Origin: Chloroflexota bacterium
Lineage (GTDB): Bacteria > Chloroflexota > Dormibacteria > Aeolococcales > Aeolococcaceae
DNA: 18,057 nucleotides
NCBI GenBank assembly: GCA_005889515.1
Contig: VBHE01000281.1
Location: forward strand, 4,930-22,986
Reading direction: 5' to 3'
Shown here: positions 6,037 to 11,860 of the stretch, piece by piece
Position numbering within the stretch: the first letter of the stretch is position 1
Layout of the letters: every line of letters begins with the position of its first letter
The notes under the pieces: generated by a model
What the model saw: only the letters and a program-made list of their open reading frames with translations
The model's database searches: none
What the model was told of the DNA's origin: nothing
Position numbers and translations under genes: made by a program

Positions 6037-6716
6037 TGCCCCTCCGCAGACTGTTCACGGCCGCCGCCGCCATCGCGTCGTTCGCCGGCGCCTTCGCCGC
6101 GGTCCACGCCCAGATCACCTCCCCGATCGCCGGCGCCCCCGCCGCCGCGAGCGTCGCCTCGGCCAAGGTCCCCAACGCCGACCACAACACCGCCGTGGCC
6201 ACCCCGGCGCCGACCCCGGCCCCCACCCCGGCGCCGACCCCGGTGCCCACCCCGGTCCCGGTCCCGGTCGTCCAGCAGGCCGCGTCGGCGCCCGCGCCGG
6301 TGCGGCATCCGGTGACCGCGGCGCCGCCGCCCGCCCCGGTGCAGCTCTTCAACCATCTCACCAGCGGTGACGGCAGCCTCAACACCGCGGTCGGCGTCTA
6401 CAGCGACTGCAGCGGCCGCACCGAGCTCACCCACGCCGAGGCGGCGATCGACACCTGCATCCCCGGACCGACGTACTTCGTCGGCCACAACGTCGGCGTC
6501 TTCACCCCGCTCATGCACCTGGGCGTGGGCGCGATCATCACCTACTACGACGGCAACGGCACCGCCCACGTGTGGCGCGTCGCCTATGTGATCCCGAACT
6601 GGACCGCCGCCAACGGCGTGCCTCCCGCCCAGGGGCCCGGCGTCGTCGCGCAGTTCCAGACGTGTGTGGTGGCGGACGGATCGGTCGACCGCATCCTCGA
6701 CGTCGTCCCCGCCTAG
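6036..6716 (+). CDS. Secreted sortase-fold protein with Pro-Thr-rich linker, under c-di-GMP riboswitch
   Basis: A 226-aa exported protein. Residues 1-25 form a signal peptide (PLRR, then a hydrophobic core, with likely cleavage after AVHA) or an N-terminal anchor. Residues 56-78 are an alternating Pro/Thr/Ala/Val linker, as in wall-spanning segments. Residues about 103-226 resemble a sortase domain: YFVGHN with His151, GVFTPLMHLGVGAIITYYDGNG (typical turn before the second sheet), and FQTC with Cys210, followed nine residues later by Arg219 (DRILDVV). The His-Cys-Arg triad and the Cys-Arg spacing fit sortases, whose usual box is TLxTC. Cys125 and Cys141 might form a disulfide. The GTG start has GGAG seven bases upstream. 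No LPxTG substrate is encoded nearby. It may attach a surface protein or be a non-catalytic relative; the fold is more certain than the activity. Confidence 0.65.
   Translation: MPLRRLFTAAAAIASFAGAFAAVHAQITSPIAGAPAAASVASAKVPNADHNTAVATPAPTPAPTPAPTPVPTPVPVPVVQQAASAPAPVRHPVTAAPPPAPVQLFNHLTSGDGSLNTAVGVYSDCSGRTELTHAEAAIDTCIPGPTYFVGHNVGVFTPLMHLGVGAIITYYDGNGTAHVWRVAYVIPNWTAANGVPPAQGPGVVAQFQTCVVADGSVDRILDVVPA
6201..6269 (+). repeat. Pro-Thr coding repeat in the sortase-like gene
   Basis: Imperfect tandem copies of ACCCCGGCGCCG and variants encode T-P-A-P and T-P-V-P units at residues 56-78. This is a low-complexity extended linker, likely holding the catalytic domain away from the membrane. Copy number may vary between strains. 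Confidence 0.7.
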
Positions 6717-7738
6717 CCAGGTCCCCCCTTGCGTCCCGTCCAGGCGGTGAGCGCGCCGGCGTCCAGGGTGTTGATGACGGATGCGACATCAACCCCACAG
6801 GCGGCGGCGCGCTCGCAGCCGGTGATCTGCCAGTCGAGCTGCCCCGGCGCGTGGGCGTCGGTGTCGACGGCGAAGCGGCAGCCCGCCTCGACGGCGAGCC
6901 GCAGCAGCCGCTTCGGCGGGTCGAGCCGCTCGGGGCGGCAGTTGATCTCGACCGCCACGTCGTTCTCGGCGCAGGCGGCGAAGACCGCCCCGTGGTCGAA
7001 CTCGGACTCCGGCCGGCCCTTCCCCTTCACCATCCGCCCGGTGCAGTGGCCGAGGACGTCGGTGTGGGGGTTGGCGACCGCGGCGAGCAGCCGCGGGGTC
7101 ATCTCCGCGGCGGGCATGCGCAGCACGGAGTGGACGCTGGCGACGACGAGGTCGAGCTCGGCGAGGAGCGCGGGCTTCTGGTCGAGCGAGCCGTCCTCGT
7201 TGATGTCGACCTCGATGCCGGTGAGGATGCGGAACGGGGCGAGCCGCCGGTTCAGCGTGGCGACGACCTCGAGCTGCTGACGCAGCCGCTCGGCGCTGAG
7301 CCCGCGGGCCACCTTGAGCCGCGGCGAGTGGTCGGTGAGGACCATGTACTCGTGGCCGAGCGCCCGCGCCGCCTCGGCCATCTCGTCGATGGGGCTGCCT
7401 CCGTCGGACCAGTCGGAGTGGACGTGGCAGTCGCCGCGCAGCCGGGCGCGCAGCTGGGCGCCCGCCTCGGCGACCGGCCGCCCCTCGGTGGACTCGAGCC
7501 GCCGCAGGTAGACGGGGACCTCGCCGGCGGACGCCTCGGTGATGACCCGGGCGATCACCTCGCCGATTCCGGGGAGCTGCTGGAGGGTGCCGTCGCCCAC
7601 CCTCCGCTCGAGCTCGCCCTCGGGGAGCCCCTCCACCGTCGCCGCGGCACGGCGGAAGGCGCGCACCCGGTACGAGGGCTCGAGCGCGCGCTCGAGCAGG
7701 AAGGCGATGCGCTTCAGCGAGTCGACCGGGGAGATCAC
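6713..7738 (-). CDS. HhH-PHP domain metal-dependent phosphoesterase (PolX C-terminal-like, no polymerase palm)
   Basis: A 341-aa protein. Residues about 1-85 resemble the DNA-binding helix-hairpin-helix module of family X polymerases (QQLPGIGEVIARVITEA, 53-69). Residues about 100-325 form a PHP domain with its metal ligands: His105 and His107 (DCHVHSDWSDG), Asp136-His137 (LTDHS), Glu176 (GIEVDI), His203 (SVHS), His231 (LGHC), Asp294 and His296 (VDTDAH). In bacterial PolX the PHP domain removes 3'-terminal nucleotides or phosphates, so a DNA end-processing or phosphoesterase role is inferred. The polymerase palm domain is absent. The GTG start overlaps the stop of the upstream cupredoxin gene by 4 bp (GTGA), so the two are co-transcribed. 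Its stop overlaps the stop of the convergent sortase-like gene in the tetranucleotide CTAG (6713-6716). Substrate is unproven. Confidence 0.85.
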   Translation of the reverse strand: MISPVDSLKRIAFLLERALEPSYRVRAFRRAAATVEGLPEGELERRVGDGTLQQLPGIGEVIARVITEASAGEVPVYLRRLESTEGRPVAEAGAQLRARLRGDCHVHSDWSDGGSPIDEMAEAARALGHEYMVLTDHSPRLKVARGLSAERLRQQLEVVATLNRRLAPFRILTGIEVDINEDGSLDQKPALLAELDLVVASVHSVLRMPAAEMTPRLLAAVANPHTDVLGHCTGRMVKGKGRPESEFDHGAVFAACAENDVAVEINCRPERLDPPKRLLRLAVEAGCRFAVDTDAHAPGQLDWQITGCERAAACGVDVASVINTLDAGALTAWTGRKGGPG

Positions 7739-8811
7739 TGCACCGTGATAACACCCGCCATCCCCGGATGGATCGCGGACGTATACGGATAGCTCCCCGC
7801 GGTGGTGAACTTGAGCGCGTAGGTGCTCGACGGGAACGGCTTGCCGGCGAACAGCCCCGAGACCGCCAGGCCGCCCGCGTATGCGCTCCCCGGCCCCAGC
7901 GTCGGTGCCCCGAAGACGAGTGGGTCCTCCGGGGTGATCGTGCGGCCGAAGACGAGGACGTGAGGCTCGTAGCCGTCGTTCTTCCAGGTCACCGTCTGGC
8001 CGGCGGAGACGGTCAGGGTGGAGGGGAAGAACATGTTGACGGTCAGCTCCTTGCCGACCGCCCCCGCCTGGACGGTCCCGTCCGCCGGCGTCGCCACCCC
8101 GGCGGCGACGGTGGCCGCGTCGGTCCTGTCGGCCGCGAGCTGGCGGTCCGCCGCGCTGGTCAGCGCGTCCGCCGCCTGGATCGGGCTCCCCGCCGGGACG
8201 ACGGTGAGGGTCGCCGCCATCGTGGGATGGAGGAGGCAGATGAAGCGGTAGGCGCCGGGCTTGATGTCCGCGGAGAGCGGGAGGACCGCGGTCTGGCCGC
8301 CGAGGAAGATGCCGCTGTTGTAGAAGGGCTGGCCGGAGAACGGGGCGGGGAGGGCCACCTCCGCCGGCGGGGTCCCCGCCGGCGCCGCGGGCGGCGGGGC
8401 GGCGGGCGCGCCCGGGCAGGTCGTGGTCGTCGCCGTCACCGGCTGGGTGCTGACGCAGGGGCCGCCGGCGATCGCGGTGAAGCCCACCCCCGGGGTGAGG
8501 AGCGCCGGCTGGTTGGAGTGGTCGGGGAGGACGCCGAAGGTGACCGTGTGCGGGGTCTCCTTGGTGGGATTGACGAGCCGCAGGGTGTCGCCCGGGTGGG
8601 CGCTGATCGTCGACGGGTAGAAGGCGAGGAAGTCATAGAGGGGATGGGCGGAGTCCGCCCCGCCGACGTTCACGGTGAGCGTCGACGGGCCCGAGGACGA
8701 CGGGGCGCTCGTCGGCGCGTTGACCGGGGTCCCGGTCGTCTCCCCGCACCCGGTGATCAGAGCCGCCACGCCCAGCGCGGCGACCCCTGCGCACGCCCTC
8801 GGTCCGACCAT
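7735..8811 (-). CDS. Lipoprotein with two cupredoxin domains, second lacking the copper Cys
   Basis: A 358-aa exported lipoprotein. The lipobox LITGC puts the lipidated cysteine at residue 22. Domain 1 (about 43-205) has all type 1 copper ligands: His88 (TPHTVTFG), then Cys192, His195 and Met198 (FICLLHPTM). It carries a long Pro/Ala-rich insertion (about 117-155) with Cys119 and Cys132. Domain 2 (about 255-358) keeps His284 (EPHVLVFG), His348 and Met351, but the aligned YTSAIHPGM has Ser345 in place of Cys. A blue-copper electron carrier or copper-binding role is inferred for domain 1 only. The start at 8811 is preferred because GGAGGG lies six bases upstream on the minus strand; an in-frame ATG at 8829 has no good site. 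It overlaps the downstream PHP gene by 4 bp. Confidence 0.85.
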   Translation of the reverse strand: MVGPRACAGVAALGVAALITGCGETTGTPVNAPTSAPSSSGPSTLTVNVGGADSAHPLYDFLAFYPSTISAHPGDTLRLVNPTKETPHTVTFGVLPDHSNQPALLTPGVGFTAIAGGPCVSTQPVTATTTTCPGAPAAPPPAAPAGTPPAEVALPAPFSGQPFYNSGIFLGGQTAVLPLSADIKPGAYRFICLLHPTMAATLTVVPAGSPIQAADALTSAADRQLAADRTDAATVAAGVATPADGTVQAGAVGKELTVNMFFPSTLTVSAGQTVTWKNDGYEPHVLVFGRTITPEDPLVFGAPTLGPGSAYAGGLAVSGLFAGKPFPSSTYALKFTTAGSYPYTSAIHPGMAGVITVQ

Positions 8812-9011
8812 CTCACGCCCTCCACACATGTACGGGCCCCGATGCCCCCGGGCATGATGCCCCGTCGAGAGTGGCAGCGGGGGACGCGGCGATGAACGCG
8901 TAGGAAATCCGGGGGGTCGCGCGTCGAAACAGAGACGCGGACGGCGTCCCTCCCCCGGGGGTGGGGGAGGCGGAGGTGGCGGGGCCCGACCGGGCCCCCG
9001 GAGGAGCCGCG
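8812..9011. other. Divergent intergenic region with three strong hairpins
   Basis: This 200-bp gap separates the minus-strand lipoprotein gene from the plus-strand 92-aa gene and should hold promoters for both. Three perfect inverted repeats are visible: CGCGTC/GACGCG (8920-8925 with 8934-8939), CCTCCCCC/GGGGGAGG (8949-8956 with 8963-8970) and GGGGCCCG/CGGGCCCC (8981-8988 with 8991-8998). The last ends two bases before the ribosome binding site at 9000-9006. GGAAAT (8903-8908) with GTC (8923-8925) is a weak resemblance to an extracytoplasmic-function sigma promoter. No sigma-70 hexamers are convincing. Confidence 0.5.
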
Positions 9012-9290
9012 ATGAGCAGCCCGGAGCCGACCCCGCTCGGCACGGCGCACCCGGCCCTGCGCGCCCTGCGCGCGGCGCGCCGTGACCTCGACGTCGTGGT
9101 GGACATCCTCGATCAGCTGGAGCCGGACACCGCGCAGCACCGAGTCGCGGTGCGCGCCTGGACGGACGTCCGGCGGCTGGTCCGGGCCCTCGCCACCGGC
9201 ACCGAGGACTCGCTCGAGGACGGCGAGGTCTCGGTCGCCTCGATCCGCACCTCCCAGGACCGCAAGCTGCAGCGCGCCCGCGGCGCCTGA
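9012..9290 (+). CDS. Small hypothetical protein (92 aa)
   Basis: A 92-aa soluble protein that I do not recognise. The ATG at 9012 follows a near-perfect Shine-Dalgarno GGAGGAG (9000-9006) with five bases of spacing, which favours it over the in-frame GTG at 8961 that would run through two hairpins. The middle (about residues 15-60) is rich in Arg, Leu, Ala and Asp with heptad-like spacing and is probably helical (ALRALRAARRDLDVVVDILD). The C-terminus is acidic, then basic. No signal peptide, membrane segment or metal motif is seen. It is divergent from the lipoprotein gene and lies 48 bp before the next small gene. Confidence 0.6.
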   Translation: MSSPEPTPLGTAHPALRALRAARRDLDVVVDILDQLEPDTAQHRVAVRAWTDVRRLVRALATGTEDSLEDGEVSVASIRTSQDRKLQRARGA

Positions 9291-9322
9291 ACCGCGCAAC
9301 CGCACCGCGGGTGCGGACGCGC

Positions 9323-9328
9323 TACATT
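9323..9328 (+). promoter_or_regulatory. Possible -10 element (TACATT) upstream of the 64-aa gene
   Basis: TACATT ends ten bases before the ATG at 9339, predicting a nearly leaderless transcript. The same geometry is seen at 3730-3735. No -35 is recognisable. Confidence 0.3.
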
Positions 9329-9338
9329 CGAAGGCGCC

Positions 9339-9533
9339 ATGGACGGTGAGCAGGAATCCGGCCCGGCGCGCCCGACCGAGCGGCGGCGCTTCGTCAGCTC
9401 CATCCCCCTGAGCGAGCCCTCGCGCCGCTCCCAGGTGCTGATGTGGATCTTCATCGGCCTCTGCCTGGGCGCCGTGGCCCTGGTCGGGCTCCTCTACTAC
9501 ACCTCGGGCTTCGGGCTCTGGTTCTCGCGCTGA
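9339..9533 (+). CDS. Small single-pass membrane protein (64 aa), function unknown
   Basis: A 64-aa protein with a polar, Arg-rich N-terminal half (residues 1-30, with RPTERRR and SEPSRRS) and one hydrophobic helix at about 34-55 (VLMWIFIGLCLGAVALVGLL), ending in a short aromatic tail. Positive-inside rules predict the N-terminus in the cytoplasm. The ATG at 9339 lies just after a possible -10 element. I recognise no family. It sits 28 bp upstream of the ABC transporter cluster, but whether it belongs to that operon is unclear because a palindrome lies between. Confidence 0.6.
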   Translation: MDGEQESGPARPTERRRFVSSIPLSEPSRRSQVLMWIFIGLCLGAVALVGLLYYTSGFGLWFSR

Positions 9534-9535
9534 GG

Positions 9536-9549
9536 GGCGCGGCCGCGCC
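9536..9549. repeat. Perfect 14-bp GC palindrome before the transporter cluster
   Basis: GGCGCGGCCGCGCC is its own reverse complement. It lies between the stop of the 64-aa gene (9533) and the broken permease. It could be an operator or a small hairpin, or chance in such GC-rich DNA. Confidence 0.4.
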
Positions 9550-9561
9550 GGCGGACCCGCG

Positions 9562-9717
9562 CTGAGCACCCTGCGCTACCTCGGCGACCACTGGGACACG
9601 CTGCGCCCGCAGCTCCTCACCCACCTCCAGATCGTCGCAGTGGCGATGGCGGCGGCCGGCGTGGTGGGGCTGGCGATCCGCAGCTCGCCGCGGTCGCGCT
9701 CGGGGTCACCGGGGTGA
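9562..9717 (+). pseudogene. N-terminal fragment of an Opu-type ABC permease, out of frame with its remainder
   Basis: This frame encodes STLRYLGDHWDTLRPQLLTH followed by LQIVAVAMAAAGVVGLAI, a normal N-terminus and first membrane helix for an osmoprotectant permease. Two lesions are visible. The codon where the start is expected is CTG (9562-9564), and no ATG, GTG or TTG precedes it in a useful place. After about 9678 the frame leaves the family sequence and stops at 9715-9717, while the expected continuation resumes in another frame. Compared with the second permease of this cluster, about eight residues are missing at the junction, which suggests a small deletion that also shifts the frame. 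It could be genuine decay or an assembly error. Confidence 0.6.
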
Positions 9718-10169
9718 TCCTCACCATCCCGAGCTTCGCCCTCTTCGGGCTGCTCACCATCCTGCTGGGCATCGGCAATCCGGCGGTCGAGCTCGGCCTC
9801 GCCCTCTACGCCCTGCTCCCCGTCATCCGCAACACCCGGGCCGGCCTGGGGTCGGTCGACCCCGCGGTCGTCGACGCCGCCCGGGCGATGGGGATGGGTC
9901 CGGCCCAGGTGCTCTGGCGGGTGGAGCTTCCGCTGGCGCTCCCGGTCATCGTCGCCGGGCTGCGCCAGGCCACCGTGATGGTCGTCGCGATCGCCACCGT
10001 CGGCGCGACCGTCGGCGCCAACGACCTGGGCCAGCCCCTGCTCGAGGGCATCCGCGGCGACGACCGCGACGCGATCTTCGCCGGCGCGCTCCTCGTCGGG
10101 CTGCTCGGGGTCGGCGCCGACGCCACCCTCGCCGCGCTCGAGCGCGGCCTCTCCCGGAGCCGCGGGTGA
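9714..10169 (+). CDS. Opu-type ABC transporter permease, C-terminal part (broken gene)
   Basis: A 151-aa reading frame starting at GTG 9714. It covers the membrane core from ILTIPSFALFGLL onward and includes the EAA loop that contacts the ATPase (VDAARAMGMGPAQVLWRVEL, then PLALPVIVAGLR). Intact members are about 200-250 aa, and here the first helix lies in another frame. The family sequence extends upstream of the GTG in this frame (PQLAAVALGVTG), so GTG 9714 is an internal codon rather than an ancestral start. Its GTGA does overlap the fragment's stop, so re-initiation is conceivable. The last 4 bp overlap the ATPase gene (GTGA). Known role of the family: importing glycine betaine, choline or similar osmoprotectants. 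Function of this copy is doubtful. Confidence 0.8.
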   Translation: MILTIPSFALFGLLTILLGIGNPAVELGLALYALLPVIRNTRAGLGSVDPAVVDAARAMGMGPAQVLWRVELPLALPVIVAGLRQATVMVVAIATVGATVGANDLGQPLLEGIRGDDRDAIFAGALLVGLLGVGADATLAALERGLSRSRG

Positions 10170-11107
10170 TCAGCCTCGAGCACGTCACCCGGCACTACGG
10201 GGACCGGGTCGCCGTCGACGACCTGTCGGTCGAGATCGCCGCCGGCGAGCTCGCCGTGCTCGTCGGCCCCTCGGGGTGCGGGAAGACCACCACCCTGCGG
10301 ATGATCAACCGGCTCGTCGAGCCGACCTCGGGGACCATCCGGGTCGGCGGACGCGACACCCGTGAGCTGCCGGTCACCGAGCTCCGCCGCTCGATCGGCT
10401 ACGTCATCCAGCAGGGCGGTCTCCTCCCCCACCTCACCGTCGCCGAGAACGTCGCCACCGTCCCCCGGCTGCTCCGCTGGGACCGCGCCCGGACCCGCGC
10501 CCGGGTGGAGGAGCTGCTCGAGCTGGTGGGGCTCCCCCCCGCCGAGTACGCCTCACGGCTGCCCCGGGCCCTCTCCGGGGGCGAGCGCCAGCGCGTCGGG
10601 GTCGCCCGCGCGCTCGGCGCCGATCCCCCGGTGCTGCTCATGGACGAGCCCTTCAGCGCCCTGGACCCGATCACCCGGCTGCGGCTCCAGGGAGAGCTGC
10701 TGCGGGTGCAGTCGCTGGTGCGCAAGACCATCGTCGTCGTCACCCACGACATCGACGAGGCGCTGCGGCTCGGCGACCGGGTCGTGCTCATGCGGACGGG
10801 CGGGCGCATCGCCCAGGTGGCGACCCCGGGGACGCTCCTCGCCCACCCCGCCTCCGACTTCGTCGCCGGCTTTCTCGGCGGCGACCGGACCCTGCGCCGG
10901 CTCGCGCTCGTGCCGCTCCGCTCCGCCGAGCTCCGGCCCGCGGACGGCGCCGCCGCGGTCGAGCGGGTCGAGGCCGCGGCCAGCCTCCGCGACGCCCTCG
11001 AGGCGGTGCTCCGCTCGCCCGACGGACGCGCCGCGGTCGTCGACGGCGACCGGGTGCTCGGGGTGGCCGATGCCGAGGTGATCCGCCGGGCTGCGGCCAC
11101 CGGATGA
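10166..11107 (+). CDS. Opu-type ABC transporter ATP-binding protein with partial CBS domain
   Basis: A 313-aa ATPase of the quaternary-amine/osmoprotectant uptake family (OpuCA/ProV-like). Visible motifs are Walker A GPSGCGKT (34-41), Q-loop (YVIQQGGLLPH, 79-89), signature LSGGERQR (136-143), Walker B VLLMDEPFSALD (156-167) and the switch His194 (VVTHD). The C-terminal part (about 240-310) resembles a single CBS-like repeat (DGRAAVVDGDRVLGVADAE); CBS domains sense ionic strength in OpuA. OpuCA usually carries two CBS repeats, so this is a shortened version. The GTG at 10166 overlaps the preceding permease stop, and the stop overlaps the next permease start (ATGA), indicating one operon with tight coupling. 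Confidence 0.9.
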   Translation: MISLEHVTRHYGDRVAVDDLSVEIAAGELAVLVGPSGCGKTTTLRMINRLVEPTSGTIRVGGRDTRELPVTELRRSIGYVIQQGGLLPHLTVAENVATVPRLLRWDRARTRARVEELLELVGLPPAEYASRLPRALSGGERQRVGVARALGADPPVLLMDEPFSALDPITRLRLQGELLRVQSLVRKTIVVVTHDIDEALRLGDRVVLMRTGGRIAQVATPGTLLAHPASDFVAGFLGGDRTLRRLALVPLRSAELRPADGAAAVERVEAAASLRDALEAVLRSPDGRAAVVDGDRVLGVADAEVIRRAAATG

Positions 11108-11859
11108 GCGGCGGACGCCGTCCGGGCACGCTCCGCCTCGCGCTCACCCCGTTCGCGGTGGGCACCGGCCTGCTCGTCCTCTATCTCTGGGTCCACACCG
11201 CGGACGTGCCCCCGGAGGAGGCCTCGGTGCTCTCCGCGGGCTTCCTCGGCACCCGGGTCGCGCAGCACGTCGAGCTCACCGTCACCTCGTTCCTCATCGC
11301 CGCCGCGATCGCCCTCCCACTCGGCGTCGCCGCGGCGCGATCCGGGCGGGCGCTCCGGGTCCCCCTCCTGCTCGCCGCCAACCTCGGCCAGGCGGTGCCG
11401 AGCATCGCCCTGCTCGCCCTCGTCTTCACCGTGACCGGCTTCACCTTCCGCACCACGGTGATCGCCCTGGTCGTCTACGCGGTGCTGCCGATCCTGCGGA
11501 ACACCCTGGCAGGGCTCCAGGGAGTCGATCCCGACGCGGTCGAGGCGGCGCGGGGGATGGGGATGTCGCCGGTCCAGGTGCTCGCCCGGGTGGAGGTGCC
11601 GCTCGCCTCGCCGGTGATCCTCGCCGGGCTGCGGACCGCGCTCGTCCTCGTCGTCGGGACCGCGACCCTCGGCAACTTCGTCGGCGGCGGCGGGCTCGGC
11701 GACGTCATCGAGTCCGGGTTGACCGCCTCCGGGCTGGAGCCGGCCTCGCGTATCGTCGTCGTCGGCGCCGTCCTGGTGGCGGCGCTGGCGCTCACCGCCG
11801 ACTGGATGCTCGGGCTGGTCGAGCGCGCCGTGGTCCCCGCCACCTGGGAGGAGCGATGA
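11104..11859 (+). CDS. Opu-type ABC transporter permease
   Basis: A 251-aa inner-membrane permease with about six hydrophobic segments. The EAA loop that docks on the ATPase is at 147-177 (EAARGMGMSPVQVLARVEVP, then LASPVILAGLR). Also typical are GQAVPSIALLALVF (95-108) and ATLGNFVGGGGLGD (187-200). The ATG at 11104 overlaps the ATPase stop by 4 bp. The stop is separated from the binding-protein ATG by one base. Because the first permease of the cluster is broken, this may be the only working membrane subunit and could act as a homodimer, which is inference. The N-terminal extension (residues 1-45) adds one helix relative to short OpuCB-type permeases. Confidence 0.9.
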   Translation: MSGGRRPGTLRLALTPFAVGTGLLVLYLWVHTADVPPEEASVLSAGFLGTRVAQHVELTVTSFLIAAAIALPLGVAAARSGRALRVPLLLAANLGQAVPSIALLALVFTVTGFTFRTTVIALVVYAVLPILRNTLAGLQGVDPDAVEAARGMGMSPVQVLARVEVPLASPVILAGLRTALVLVVGTATLGNFVGGGGLGDVIESGLTASGLEPASRIVVVGAVLVAALALTADWMLGLVERAVVPATWEER

Positions 11860-11860
11860 G

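Noticed and set aside
6201..6269. Tandem GC repeat as a possible CRISPR or mobile-element repeat
   Set aside because: Units are adjacent, in frame and encode a Pro-Thr linker; there are no spacers.
5818..6370. Short plus- and minus-strand frames over the riboswitch leader
   Set aside because: The conserved aptamer explains the sequence, and the frames encode Arg/Pro-rich or Gly-rich peptides without start signals.
8961..9011. GTG 8961 as the start of the 92-aa gene
   Set aside because: It would translate through two strong hairpins, and a near-perfect ribosome binding site points to ATG 9012.
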